A stretch of DNA of 64,000 nt from Leptolyngbya iicbica LK (GCF_004212215.1 NZ_QVFV01000001.1:1250814-1314813); one strand, 5' to 3'. Positions 15,798-25,696 are shown, counted from the first letter of the stretch. Notes: a model not told the origin generated them from the letters alone. Numbers and translations: made by a program.

Positions 15798-16103
15798 ACG
15801 ACCTGTTACCACAACGCCAAATCACGCTCATTACCATACAGCGAAAGCGACATTGACGTCCGGCTGGATGATGTGACCGACGGCTCAGACAAACGCACCC
15901 GAGCTGGGGTAAGCCATATCAGGGCTTAATATAAGGACCGCGAAAGGTCAAGTATCTGTAAATACCGTGTTCTGTTCTACACAGAATAGGAAGATTTAAG
16001 AGTAATTTAAGTAAATACCCGCTAGACGACCACAGATTTATCCAGGGTGACGTTGGTTGAGGGTCAGCGGATTTTTAGCTATCGCCATTAAACAAACGCA
16101 GCC
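15798..16103. other. Divergent intergenic region with short repeats upstream of the ComFB-like gene
   Basis: No gene seen. Possible regulatory marks are an inverted repeat TTCTGT-5nt-ACAGAA at 15970-15986 and a direct repeat TTTAAG at 15995-16000 and 16006-16011 (11-bp period). They lie 95-135 bp before the comFB-like start. Confidence 0.4.
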
Positions 16104-16709
16104 ATGAATGAAGTTAAGCGTCCTCCCGTCCAACGGTCTTACATCAACGTGATGGAAAAGATTGTCGTGGATGAAGTGAATCGGCAATTGCATCACGTAC
16201 CCGGTCGAGTGCGCCGCTACCTCAAAATCGAAGAGATTGTCACCTACGCCCTTAACCGTTTGCCCACGTTGTATGCCTCGAGTGAAAAGGGGTTGGAACA
16301 TCAACAACAACAGGCAACTCGTAACCTGGGTCGGCAAGTCGAAAGTGCTGTCAGACAAGCGATCGCGGCTGTCCAGGTTGATCCTTTGCGCCTTTCTCAA
16401 CCCTTATATTTGGGTCATCCGCCAGAGTCAGAAGCCGTTCTACAAGCCCTGCGAGCTCTATTCAACTTGCCAGAGCTCGATTGGCAACAAGCCTTGGTCA
16501 AGCTCAGTGATCTCAAAAACGACGCACACACAGCCATGCCACAGACCTATCCTGAGTCTTGGCAGCCCGGCCAATATACGAGCCAGGTCGCCTGGACTCA
16601 CCGGCGACGGCGGCCCAGGCATTTAGAAAACGAGCCGCTGCAGCCAGCCGCTGAACAAGCTGCTCACGAACCTCGCGGGGGCTGGGACGATCCGCGATAT
16701 CGCCTCTAG
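16104..16709 (+). CDS. ComFB-like (late competence family) protein, possible cyclic-dinucleotide receptor
   Basis: A 201-aa protein. Residues about 12-70 match the ComFB family: INVMEKIVVDEVNRQL, then KIEEIVTYALNRLPTLYASSEKG. Cyanobacterial ComFB-domain proteins have been reported to bind cyclic dinucleotides and to influence cell size, motility or competence. The typical Cys residues of the middle segment are absent here (it reads HHVPGRVRRYLK). The second half is helical and ends in an Arg/Pro/Glu-rich tail. It stands alone; a diguanylate cyclase gene lies at 55191 in the same window. Confidence 0.75.
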   Translation: MNEVKRPPVQRSYINVMEKIVVDEVNRQLHHVPGRVRRYLKIEEIVTYALNRLPTLYASSEKGLEHQQQQATRNLGRQVESAVRQAIAAVQVDPLRLSQPLYLGHPPESEAVLQALRALFNLPELDWQQALVKLSDLKNDAHTAMPQTYPESWQPGQYTSQVAWTHRRRRPRHLENEPLQPAAEQAAHEPRGGWDDPRYRL

Positions 16710-17085
16710 AGATCGGCCTGCAACGGCCCGATTTGGCAGATCGGGATGAACGGAATTTTAGACGCTTGTGCCATCTTGGGAGTTGCTTCCACTGCTGGCA
16801 AATATGTCTTTGTGCAGGCTGACCAGGGTATCCCCAGGCAGTGACAGGTTAGCCATCAAGCGTCTTTTTATGTTTCTTATGTTTCACCCTGCAACGATAG
16901 GTGGCGATCGCGGCGGCGAGTCACTATCGTTTTCCATCGACTGCATCGCTAGCTTGAGCTGATTCAAGCGTCCCTTTCATCAACTTTCATCAACGGGCTC
17001 TCAAGTATTAATAGACTCAGAAAAACTCAGGAAAACTCAGGACATAGGCAATAGACTCGAACTATCATCAGGGTACGCGCAATCA
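16710..17085. other. Intergenic region upstream of the STAND ATPase gene
   Basis: It holds a hairpin downstream of the comFB-like gene (CCCGAT/ATCGGG, about 16727-16745, no T run) and a 9-bp tandem repeat TTATGTTTC at 16868-16885. Three 10-bp units beginning ACTCAG lie at 17015-17044, ending 41 bp before the start codon at 17086. No ORF of merit. Confidence 0.5.
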
Positions 17086-20000
17086 ATGTCTGGGTTAATG
17101 GGGTTTGACGAGGCGTTTAGAGCAGCAGATTTAGCCGTTCGCTCCGTACGGTCAGAAGGGCTTCGGGATATTGAGCGTCTGGTGTTAGAAGGCTCATGGC
17201 ACCGAGATACGTACCAAACCATTGCCTCTAAGGCAGGCTACACCGAAGGGTATCTGAGTCGCGATGTCGGCCCGGCTTTGTGGGAGGTGTTGTCCCAGGC
17301 GCTGGGGGTGCAAGTTAAAAAAACTAATTTTAGAACGGCGATCGAGCGCTGGTCAGAGGCCACCCAACAACCCGCTGTTGCCACCGTGTCCCCACCCTCA
17401 ACAGCGGCGACTGCAGCAACCGTCGTAGATGTCCCGGTCGATCCACTTCCCTTTGACGTGACAGATTTTCGGGGGCGTGAGGCCGAACTGGCGACGCTGA
17501 CCCAGTGGATTGTCGAAGAGCGGGGTCGTCTACTCTGTCTGTCGGGCTTGCCAGGTGTGGGCAAGAGTTGGTTTGCCGTCAAACTCGCCGCACAGGTCAG
17601 GGGGCACTTTCGTCGCTTTATTTATGAAGACTTGCGCGATCGCCCGTCACCATCCGCCCTAGTCCACCGCCTTTTGTCGCGGTTGGCAGTATCATCTGCT
17701 GAGTCAGCCCCACTGGCAGATTTGCTGGACTTGCTGGTGCAAACCTTGGCTGGGCAGCCGAGTTTGATTGTGTTAGACCGCACCGAGACCTTGTGCTGTC
17801 CACAAAACCTCGCTGGCATGTATGCGTCCGAATTTGGCGCGTACCAAGAGGTGTTGAGCGCGCTGGCCAGTCGCGCGCATCACAGCTGTTTGCTATGGGT
17901 CGGACGTGAGGTATCGCGGGTGATTAGCGCGATCGCGGGTTCTAGTTGCCGCCGTTACGTATTGACCGGCTTGTCTGCAGATGACATTGCTAGCCTCGCG
18001 ATCTGGCCAGAAGATATCGAGGCATCGTCAGTCGCGTGGCAACAGCTAAGCCAGGACTATGGCGGCATACCCGCGCTGATTTTGCGGGAACTGGGGCGGC
18101 GGTTATCATCCTTTGGCGGGCGGTTAGATCGTTGCTTGGCAGCTTGTCAAAAGGAACCCAGCTTGGTCTATACCTACACCGAGGCTTGGCTCGCCCCGCT
18201 GTCGGCTTTAGAGTGGCAAGTGGCGACATGGCTCGCCCTCAGTCGACGCCCCCTCTCTTGGCAGCAATTGGGCGAGTATCTGGGCACGCCCCCGTCGCTG
18301 GCCGCCCTGGAATCCCTGTGCGATCGCGGCATTTGTCGCAGCCACGTACAGCAAGACCTGGTTTGGGAACTTGCATTACCAGCCCTGTTACAACCATATT
18401 TGTGCGATCGCTGGCTGACTGAGCTACTGGAGGCTAACGCCTCAGACCAACTCCAGTGGCTGAGCCAGTATGCCCTCTTGCAAACCGATGCCCCCGAAGT
18501 AGTGCGGCAGTGGCAACGCCAAACGCTATTAACGGCGGTGGCGGAGCACCTCGATACACAATATCCAACCGCGATCGCTAAGCAAGACTTTCTAGCACAG
18601 GCATTACAAACCTGCCAATTATCCGCCCCTTCGACTACGCCAGACTATCGGCCCGGCAATCTGATGAATCTCGCCCACCATTGGCAGGTACCGTTGCCTG
18701 AGGTCAGCCTGCATGGTTTGCAGCTCCGGGGCGCAGATTTGCAATCCGACTTATTTCAAGGGCTATCCATTGCCGGAGCGGATTTAACCCAGACGCTATT
18801 AGCCAAGCCAATGAGCCGCTATCCAGTGATTGCCATAAATCCCCATCGTGAGGAGGTCGCTGTTGGCGACCAAGATGGACGACTGCTGTTGTGGGATCTG
18901 CCCACTGGGCGCTTGCGGCGAGCCATGCTGGCGGTACCAGAGGCAATTGATGCGATCGCCTTTAGCCCCGATGGACAATTATTGGCCGAAGCTCGACAAG
19001 ATGGGACCGTCCGGTTTTGGGACTTAAGCTCCGACTTAGGGCCAGAGCAGTTTGCCTCCGAGTTGGCCTATCCGCTAACGACCTTAGCCTTTAGCCCCGA
19101 TCAAGAGTCGCTGGTAGGGGGTGATGCCGAGGGCAATCTCCATGTTTGGCGCATTGCCTCCGGCCAAGAGCGTCATTGTCTACCTGCTCATGCCGGTACC
19201 ATCACCGCGATCGCCTTCAGTCCCAATGGTCACCGTCTCCTCAGTTGCGGCCAAGATTGTGCAGCTGTGGAATGGGATATCGAGACTGGCACCTGCCTCA
19301 AGCGATTTCAAGGTCGACTCACCAATGTCTTGGGCACGGTCGCCTATCGCCCATCACTCGCGACCGAGTTAGTACAAGCAGTGGTGGTCGGCCGCGATGA
19401 CGGCCAACTCATCGTGTGGGATATGGCATCGGCCCGCCCACAGTTCATCATGAACGAGCCGTGTGAGGCATTTATGGCGTTAGCAATGAGTGCCGATGGG
19501 CGTTTTCTCGCGGCCAGCGACGTCGATAACACCATTTCAGTTTGGGATGTGGAAGCGCGATCGCGACTATGCCAAATCACAGAACCCTGCGCCCCCGTAG
19601 AGTCTTTAGTCTTTAACCCCAACCGTGCCGAACTCATGACCGGCTGTGACTATACCGTCCAGCGTTGGGAAATGCCCTCGGGTCAATGCTTAGGCGTCTG
19701 GCGCAGCAACCGTCATCCAGCCCGCCAACTAGCACTCTCGATCGCGCCACTACAGGTACTCAGCAGCCACGATGACCACACCCTAAGGTGCTGGCAGTTT
19801 TCGCGCAAGCGGCAGCGCTGGCTCCCCCATAGCCGCCTGCAGTTGCCGACGCTCGGTTCCACCCCAGATTCAGTGCAGACGATCGCCACCAGTTTGCCCC
19901 CCCACTACTGGGCGGTGGGCATGGTGAGCGGTCACATTCATCTGTGGGATCGGACGACCCAAGCCTGGGTCGTGTGGACGATGCGTTTGCCCAAAGCCGT

Positions 20001-20715
20001 CACAGCACTAGCGCTGAGTCCTGATGGCACCCACTTGGCCGCAGGCGACGCCATGGGCACCGTCGCCCTCTGGGACTTATCTAAACGGATTTTTCGTTGG
20101 CAAAAGAACCAGGTTCACCTGGATCAGGTGATGGCCCTCACCTTTTCTCCCGACAGTCAATATCTATACAGTGGTAGTCGCGATCGCACAATTCAAGCCT
20201 GGGACTTTAAAGGCAACGCTCAATTCACCGCGTCTGGCCATCGGCGGCGTGTCCACGCCCTGCAAGTGTCTGCGGATGGCGACTACCTATACAGTGGCAG
20301 CCAAGACGGCACAATCTGTCAGTGGCAAACAACAACGGGCCAATTAAGCCACCGTTGGGAGCCGCCAGATGCCGATTACATTCACAGCATCGTCCTCGAT
20401 GAGCATCATCACCCTATTGCCATCGTTAGCGATACTCAAACCCTATCGCTATGGGATATTGAACGTCAGACCTATGTGGCGACCTGCCCTCCGGACGACG
20501 AGCCATGGTGGCACGTTAGCACCAGCCCTGATGGCCGGTCACTCATCTGTGCTCGCCAAAACGGTGACATCAGCTTGTGGTCAGTGCCCCTGGGCCAACC
20601 CCAAGGACAATTGCGCATCGATCGCCCCTACGAGGGGATGCAAATTGGCGGTTGTCTGGGCCTCAGCGAATCGGAGCGCCAAATGCTTTATTCCCTCGGC
20701 GCAAGCGACTACTAG
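17086..20715 (+). CDS. STAND-type ATPase with N-terminal helical domain and C-terminal WD40 repeats
   Basis: A 1209-aa protein. Residues 1-90 are the helical/HTH-like N-terminus common to cyanobacterial NB-ARC proteins (TYQTIASKAGYTEGYL, DVGPALWEVLSQALG, TNFRTAIERW). After a Thr/Ala-rich linker, the ATPase begins with FRGREAELATL and a Walker A GLPGVGKS at 154-161; a Walker B-like strand is SLIVLDRTE. A short pentapeptide-like stretch (LQLRGADLQSDL) leads at about 575 into roughly a dozen WD40 repeats. STAND proteins are molecular switches that oligomerise on sensing a signal, here probably through the beta-propellers. No effector domain such as a nuclease or protease is visible. Confidence 0.85.
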   Translation: MSGLMGFDEAFRAADLAVRSVRSEGLRDIERLVLEGSWHRDTYQTIASKAGYTEGYLSRDVGPALWEVLSQALGVQVKKTNFRTAIERWSEATQQPAVATVSPPSTAATAATVVDVPVDPLPFDVTDFRGREAELATLTQWIVEERGRLLCLSGLPGVGKSWFAVKLAAQVRGHFRRFIYEDLRDRPSPSALVHRLLSRLAVSSAESAPLADLLDLLVQTLAGQPSLIVLDRTETLCCPQNLAGMYASEFGAYQEVLSALASRAHHSCLLWVGREVSRVISAIAGSSCRRYVLTGLSADDIASLAIWPEDIEASSVAWQQLSQDYGGIPALILRELGRRLSSFGGRLDRCLAACQKEPSLVYTYTEAWLAPLSALEWQVATWLALSRRPLSWQQLGEYLGTPPSLAALESLCDRGICRSHVQQDLVWELALPALLQPYLCDRWLTELLEANASDQLQWLSQYALLQTDAPEVVRQWQRQTLLTAVAEHLDTQYPTAIAKQDFLAQALQTCQLSAPSTTPDYRPGNLMNLAHHWQVPLPEVSLHGLQLRGADLQSDLFQGLSIAGADLTQTLLAKPMSRYPVIAINPHREEVAVGDQDGRLLLWDLPTGRLRRAMLAVPEAIDAIAFSPDGQLLAEARQDGTVRFWDLSSDLGPEQFASELAYPLTTLAFSPDQESLVGGDAEGNLHVWRIASGQERHCLPAHAGTITAIAFSPNGHRLLSCGQDCAAVEWDIETGTCLKRFQGRLTNVLGTVAYRPSLATELVQAVVVGRDDGQLIVWDMASARPQFIMNEPCEAFMALAMSADGRFLAASDVDNTISVWDVEARSRLCQITEPCAPVESLVFNPNRAELMTGCDYTVQRWEMPSGQCLGVWRSNRHPARQLALSIAPLQVLSSHDDHTLRCWQFSRKRQRWLPHSRLQLPTLGSTPDSVQTIATSLPPHYWAVGMVSGHIHLWDRTTQAWVVWTMRLPKAVTALALSPDGTHLAAGDAMGTVALWDLSKRIFRWQKNQVHLDQVMALTFSPDSQYLYSGSRDRTIQAWDFKGNAQFTASGHRRRVHALQVSADGDYLYSGSQDGTICQWQTTTGQLSHRWEPPDADYIHSIVLDEHHHPIAIVSDTQTLSLWDIERQTYVATCPPDDEPWWHVSTSPDGRSLICARQNGDISLWSVPLGQPQGQLRIDRPYEGMQIGGCLGLSESERQMLYSLGASDY

Positions 20716-20786
20716 GCTCAGAGTTTTCCTGAACCGTGGCCAGCAACGCCGACTCAGCAACCGCCTGGCAGCGGCAGCAAGCAACT

Positions 20787-21812
20787 TTAGTAGACGCGCG
20801 GGACAAAAAATTGCTCATTAATGGGTGGTCGCACGTAATCGTCAGGAGCGGGCTGGCGCGGGGGCAAGTCAAACGGTTCCGGCGTCATATCGATGTAGGG
20901 AATCTTAGACAAAATGTGACTAATACAGTTCAAGCGCGCCCGTTTTTTGTCGTCGGCATCCACCGTAAACCAGGGTGCCTCAGGAATATTGGTGTGGGCA
21001 AACATCTCGTCCTTCGCCTTGGAGTATTCGACCCAGCGATCGCGCGATTGTAAATCCATCGGGCTCAGCTTCCACCGCCGGGCCGGATCCGTCAGCCGCG
21101 ACTGAAAGCGCCGCTCTTGCTCATCATCACTGACCGAAAACCAATATTTCAGCAAAATAATGCCTGACCGCACCAGCATTTGCTCAAATTGGGGGCACGT
21201 CTGCATAAACTCACGATATTGCCGCTCGGTGCAAAAGCCCATCACATGTTCCACACCTGCCCGGTTATACCAACTCCGGTCAAAGCACACAATCTCCCCC
21301 GCTGAAGGCAAATGGGCCACATAGCGCTGAAAATACCATTCCGTTTTTTCGCGATCGCTGGGCGTCCCCAATGCCACCACCCGGCACCCGCGAGGATTCA
21401 GGGGGTCGGTGATGCGTTTAATGGTGCCGCCTTTACCCGCCGCGTCGCGACCTTCAAAAATAATGACAATCCGGGCTCCGGCATGCTTCACCCAATACTG
21501 CATTTTGACCAGCTCGACCTGCAACCGCGCCAGCTCTTTTTCATACAACTTCTTCGGCAGCTTAGAACTTCCCTCCGACTCTTGAGAGTAATGGAAGACT
21601 CGACGATCCGCCGATGCCTGATCAGGCTTATGAGCTTTCACCTGAGATTTATCTTTGGGCGCTTTCTTGCTCTTAGAGGCTTTCTTAACCGACTGCTTTT
21701 TCTTTTTCGTCTTTTTAGATTTCTCTTCGGCAGAGGGCTCAGCCTTCGCTAGCGTCTCAGTCAAAGCTTCGGCAGTGCCATTCGCATCCGCCTTGGGGCC
21801 GTTCTTAGTCAT
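20787..21812 (-). CDS. ppk2: Polyphosphate kinase 2 (PPK2)
   Basis: A 341-aa PPK2, which phosphorylates nucleotides with polyphosphate (or the reverse). The catalytic domain spans about residues 85-330 with Walker A EGRDAAGKGG (120-129), lid region VALGTPSDREKTEWYFQRY and Walker B VCFDRSWYNR (175-184). It ends in the typical FVPRVY. The first 70 residues are an unusual Lys/Ala/Glu-rich extension, with KSKKTKKKKQ at its core, likely disordered and able to bind acidic polymers such as polyphosphate. One-domain architecture fits PPK2 class I; class III (AMP) cannot be excluded. It converges on the STAND gene. Confidence 0.93.
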   Translation of the reverse strand: MTKNGPKADANGTAEALTETLAKAEPSAEEKSKKTKKKKQSVKKASKSKKAPKDKSQVKAHKPDQASADRRVFHYSQESEGSSKLPKKLYEKELARLQVELVKMQYWVKHAGARIVIIFEGRDAAGKGGTIKRITDPLNPRGCRVVALGTPSDREKTEWYFQRYVAHLPSAGEIVCFDRSWYNRAGVEHVMGFCTERQYREFMQTCPQFEQMLVRSGIILLKYWFSVSDDEQERRFQSRLTDPARRWKLSPMDLQSRDRWVEYSKAKDEMFAHTNIPEAPWFTVDADDKKRARLNCISHILSKIPYIDMTPEPFDLPPRQPAPDDYVRPPINEQFFVPRVY

Positions 21813-21950
21813 TGCATTCCTGACAACGAGCTTTTATTACTTGTAAATCATGCCTCTGCTCACTTCATCCATAATCTACAAAACGTAGGACAACATCTGC
21901 TCAGAGAAAACGGGCAGAGAACATATCCATGCGCGCAGGGAAAACAGGCA

Positions 21951-21990
21951 GCGGATCTCTGAGGAATAAGCCTGCTCCTCAGAGACCCGC
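21951..21990 (-). terminator. Long hairpin downstream of the 22016-22360 gene
   Basis: Arms 21951-21965 and 21976-21990 pair at 14 of 15 positions around a 10-nt loop. It lies 26 bp after the minus-strand stop codon at 22016. Only a short T4 follows on the minus strand, so termination is probable rather than sure. Confidence 0.55.
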
Positions 21991-22015
21991 TCTTCAGCAA
22001 TGGCTCGAGAAGAGT

Positions 22016-22360
22016 TTAGGACTCCCCCAAAAGCTGCTCAAATTCGTTACGCAGATTCGCAAAATTAGCGATCCGACCCACAATCAAACTGGTTTCTTCA
22101 GCATTTTTGAGTTCTTGTTGCCAGCGTGAGACGCGATCGCCATCCTGCATCCAGAAATTAATCATTTGCGCGACGACAGCATCCCAATCCCAATCGGGCC
22201 GACGCTCAATCGTTTCAGTCGCTTCAATAAAGCCATCGAGGGTACATTTGTAGCTCCCGAGATAAGCACAGCCACGATCAGGTGACTGCTCGACTTGTTG
22301 CTGGTGCCGAAAAAAATCCCAAACAGTCGTGACGCCGATGATATCAAAGTTGTATTTCAT
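22016..22360 (-). CDS. Small hypothetical protein
   Basis: A 114-aa soluble protein I do not recognise. It starts MKYNFDIIGVTTVWDFF and continues with a helical, acidic, tryptophan-rich body (RRPDWDWDAVVAQMINFWMQDG) and a C-terminal helix pair. No catalytic or membrane features. It is flanked by a hairpin terminator downstream and another terminator upstream, so it is its own transcription unit. The coding character and clean boundaries support a real gene. Confidence 0.65.
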   Translation of the reverse strand: MKYNFDIIGVTTVWDFFRHQQQVEQSPDRGCAYLGSYKCTLDGFIEATETIERRPDWDWDAVVAQMINFWMQDGDRVSRWQQELKNAEETSLIVGRIANFANLRNEFEQLLGES

Positions 22361-22419
22361 AAACTGAATTCAAAATCTAGACCGAGTAGTGCAATGTCCT
22401 AACAGGACTGCTCAGCCCC

Positions 22420-22447
22420 AAAAAAAGGCACGGAGAATCCCCGTGCC
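22420..22447 (-). terminator. Strong intrinsic terminator, minus strand
   Basis: On the minus strand the stem GGCACGG/CCGTGCC (22427-22447, loop 7 nt) is followed by seven T (22420-22426). It ends a transcript coming from the right, either the cyclase mRNA with a 277-nt 3' UTR or a separate small RNA. Confidence 0.85.
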
Positions 22448-22723
22448 TGAACAACGTGCTTAGAGTTTGAGTCTGAAAGCGCATACGAAACAGAAGCCTG
22501 CTGTTAAGTTGCAGAGTCAGAATATCCACCCTGAGAAGCTCGGCCACAACACCTGACGATATTGATACGCGAAGCACTCCTGAGTGGAGAGGGCTGATTA
22601 AAGTTAGTGATCATCTTAGCGACTTCCGCCGCTAAGACTGTTCACAATTAACCAGCGGCCATCAGGATTAGCGTTCTAACAGGCCTGACTTCGACCAGGC
22701 TCTGCTTTCCATCACCGCCGCCC
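22448..22723. other. Unassigned 276 bp between the cyclase stop and a strong terminator
   Basis: No ORF with coding character. Because it ends at a very good minus-strand terminator, it is either a long 3' UTR or holds a small RNA. I could not identify a promoter inside it. Confidence 0.4.
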
Positions 22724-25696
22724 CTACGCTCGGCGACCGCGCAGCCAATAGGTTTCCATTTCGCCCTTACCCTTAACCTCGATCGCACCGCGTTTATCAA
22801 ACACGTACTGGTCTTTGAGCTGTTCGTAAACCGTTGCCGTCACCTGCACACAATCCGCCTGCCCTTGCGATTCCATCCGGCTCGCCACGTTGACGGCGTC
22901 GCCCCACAGGTCATAGGAAAATTTCTTGAGGCCGATGACGCCTGCGACCACCGGGCCAGTGTCAATGCCAATGCGCAAGCTAAAGCTGGAATGGTCCTGC
23001 CGGCGGAACTGCGCGATCGCCGCCTGCATATCGAGGGCCATTTCTGCGATCGCCTGCGTATGGTTCGGCAAGGCGCTGGGCACACCGCCCACCACCATGT
23101 AAGCATCCCCAATCGTTTTGATTTTTTCTAGCCGATGGCGCTCGGCCAAATGGTCAAACGCCGAGAAAATTTCATTGAGCAAATCGACCAAATCGGTTGG
23201 CGGCAAGGCTCCCGAGAGTTCCGTAAAGTTCACAATATCGGCAAAGAGAATGGTGACCTCATCAAAGCGATAGGCGATAGAACGGCTGCTGCGTTTGAGC
23301 TGATCTGCGATCGACGCTGGCAAAATATTCAGCAGCAAGCGTTCTGAGCGTTCTTGCTCCACCCGCAACGCTTCCTCGATTTCTTTACGGTTGGTGATAT
23401 CCGTCAAAAATCCTTCCACTACGGCAGGCGTCGTATTCGGCCCCGACACAGGAATCCCTTTTTCCAGCACCCATTTTTCCTGTCCTCCTGCCGTGAGAAT
23501 GCGATAGGTCATTTGAAAAGGCGTGCCCTCTGGTAAGGCCCGTTCAACTTCCCCTTTCACATAGCTGCGATCGTCGGGATGAATTAACTGTTCAAAGGGT
23601 AGCGCCTCGCTCCCTAGCAGGTCGCTGGGGGCATAGCCCGTGAGGTCATAACAGCCATCGCTCACAAACGCCAGGCTCCAAGTCGCGTCACAGTGACGCC
23701 GATACGCCATACCCGCCAAGTTGCCCAGCAGCGTGGCCAGGGTGCGCTGGCTTTCGCGCAAGTCTTCCTGCGCTTGGCGGCGCTGGGTAATGTCGGCGAT
23801 CGTCCCCTCGTAATACCGAATGCTGCCGTGATCGTCCCGCACCGCCCGCACGTTTTCCGATACCCAAATGATCTGACCGTCGGCGCGATAAACCTGAGAT
23901 TCAAAGGCAAATACTGCCCCCTGCTGATGCAACCGCTGCAACATGATGCGGCGGCGCTCTTCACTGACATAAAGGCGATCGATATTGGTGACCTGTCCCA
24001 TCATTTCAAAGGGACTGTGGTAGCCATACATGCGTGCCAAGGCCGGGTTGACACTCAGATAGCACGCATCGGGACTCGCCTGGAAAATGCCCTCAGCACT
24101 GTTTTCAAAAATGCTGCGGTACTTTTCCTCCGCTTTTTGTAATGCCACATCAGAACGGCGTTTTTCCGTGATGTCACGCGCCACCCAGATCACTCGATTG
24201 TCTGGCATCGGAGAAATGATCGCACTGTACCAAGCCGTATTATCAAAATCGTCTGGGGCTGCTTGCCCACTAACGTCATCCCGGTGTTGCCAGTCACCGA
24301 CCGGCAGACTGTATTCCAGACGTACGGGCTTGCGTGTATTCAGCGCCTGCTGAATGTGACGCATAAAGAGACTTGCCTGGTACGGCGGCAATACGTCGTA
24401 AACCGTTTGGCCGATGCGCTCCTTGCCGGGGTTGTACAACAGTTGGGAGTTAGTTGCCACCATACTGAGGTAGCGACCATCATTATTGAATACGGTGATC
24501 ACGTCGGTCATCGCGGCAAAGAGGGCCCGTAGCTCTGCTTCAGACGCTCGCAACGCTTCCTCGACCCGGTGCCGTTCTCGAATTTCCGATAGCAACCGCT
24601 GATTCGACTCGGTTAAGGCAGCTGTCCGCCGCTCAACCCGGAGTTCCAGCTCTTCGTTAGCCCGCTGCAGCGCAGCTTCCACTTCCTTGCGCTGGGTAAT
24701 GTCTTCAACGGTGCCCTCGTAATACAGCAAGTTGCCTTGTGGATCGTGAACGGCACGAGCATTTTCGGAAATCCAAATGATATTGCCGTTGCGCTGATAA
24801 ATTTGCGACTCAAAGCCGGTGACAGCGCCGTCACGTTGCAAGGTTTGCACAAACTCTTGGCGGCGTTCGGGTTCGACATACAACTGCTGTTGAATGTTGG
24901 TCAGCTCAGCCATCATCGTGTCGGCTGAGTCATAACCGTAAATATTGGCCAGGGCCGGGTTAGCACTCAGATAATGGCCATCTGGTGTGGTTTGGAAAAT
25001 ACCCTCGACCGCATGCTCAAAGATATTGCGGTATTTGGCTTCGGCTTCTCGTAGGGCCGTTTCAGCGCGATCGCGCTCGGTAATATCAATGCCAACCGTA
25101 AACGCCGCTTTGCCCTGGTTATATTTTTGCGCCACGATAAGAAATCGCCGCTGTTCACCTGCCACCTGGGCCGAGACTTCGCGATAAGCGTCAAGCTGGT
25201 GACTTTGAAAGAAATCTTGAACGAATAAATTGAATTCGTTGCTGGTGTGTAGAAAGCCAATATCCTGACCGGTAAAGGCATCTACTGGCATATTGAACGT
25301 CTGGGCTAAATGATTGTTGACGCCCAAATACCGCAGGTCGTCACTAATCCACGAAACAATGCCGGGTACAGCGTCCAAAATGGCCTGTAGTTGGTCACGG
25401 GCAGTGCGCAAGCTATTTTCCGCCTGGCTCCGTTCCACCACTTCAGCGACCAAGGTGTCATTGGATTCCCTCAGCGCGGCTGTCTGGTCGGCAAAGCGTT
25501 GATTGAGATCGGCAATCTCAGCTTGAGCTACCCCCAATTCCTGTGAGCGATCGCGGAGTTCCGTCTTCAGATCGGTGACTTCGCGTTTCAACTTTAAAAT
25601 TTCTTGTCGTAGCGCTTCTTCGCCCGAGGGTTCAGCCGACTGCGCTTGAGAGATAGCGACTTTATTTGATTGAGACAACGGCGATCGCTCCGTCAT
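22724..25696 (-). CDS. Multi-PAS class III adenylate cyclase
   Basis: A 990-aa protein from ATG 25696 (a TTG at 25720 would add 8 residues). An N-terminal coiled coil (about 25-95) leads to several PAS/PAC modules; two are near duplicates (IFEHAVEGIFQ... and IFENSAEGIFQ..., each closing YYEGT-x-x-DITQR). The C-terminal catalytic domain (about 800-985) begins VTILFADIVNFTEL with two metal-binding Asp. Lys in KIKTIGDAYM and Asp in YDLWGDAVNVASRMES are the residues that select ATP rather than GTP, so cAMP is the expected product. No membrane helix or kinase domain is present, so it is a soluble sensor of light, redox or small ligands. It is monocistronic. Confidence 0.93.
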   Translation of the reverse strand: MTERSPLSQSNKVAISQAQSAEPSGEEALRQEILKLKREVTDLKTELRDRSQELGVAQAEIADLNQRFADQTAALRESNDTLVAEVVERSQAENSLRTARDQLQAILDAVPGIVSWISDDLRYLGVNNHLAQTFNMPVDAFTGQDIGFLHTSNEFNLFVQDFFQSHQLDAYREVSAQVAGEQRRFLIVAQKYNQGKAAFTVGIDITERDRAETALREAEAKYRNIFEHAVEGIFQTTPDGHYLSANPALANIYGYDSADTMMAELTNIQQQLYVEPERRQEFVQTLQRDGAVTGFESQIYQRNGNIIWISENARAVHDPQGNLLYYEGTVEDITQRKEVEAALQRANEELELRVERRTAALTESNQRLLSEIRERHRVEEALRASEAELRALFAAMTDVITVFNNDGRYLSMVATNSQLLYNPGKERIGQTVYDVLPPYQASLFMRHIQQALNTRKPVRLEYSLPVGDWQHRDDVSGQAAPDDFDNTAWYSAIISPMPDNRVIWVARDITEKRRSDVALQKAEEKYRSIFENSAEGIFQASPDACYLSVNPALARMYGYHSPFEMMGQVTNIDRLYVSEERRRIMLQRLHQQGAVFAFESQVYRADGQIIWVSENVRAVRDDHGSIRYYEGTIADITQRRQAQEDLRESQRTLATLLGNLAGMAYRRHCDATWSLAFVSDGCYDLTGYAPSDLLGSEALPFEQLIHPDDRSYVKGEVERALPEGTPFQMTYRILTAGGQEKWVLEKGIPVSGPNTTPAVVEGFLTDITNRKEIEEALRVEQERSERLLLNILPASIADQLKRSSRSIAYRFDEVTILFADIVNFTELSGALPPTDLVDLLNEIFSAFDHLAERHRLEKIKTIGDAYMVVGGVPSALPNHTQAIAEMALDMQAAIAQFRRQDHSSFSLRIGIDTGPVVAGVIGLKKFSYDLWGDAVNVASRMESQGQADCVQVTATVYEQLKDQYVFDKRGAIEVKGKGEMETYWLRGRRA

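Noticed and set aside
16237-16626. 129-aa ORF inside the comFB-like gene in another frame
   Set aside because: Fully inside a gene with family support; a shadow.
22377-22577. 66-aa minus-strand ORF over the terminator at 22420
   Set aside because: It would read through an intrinsic terminator, so it is not a likely protein.
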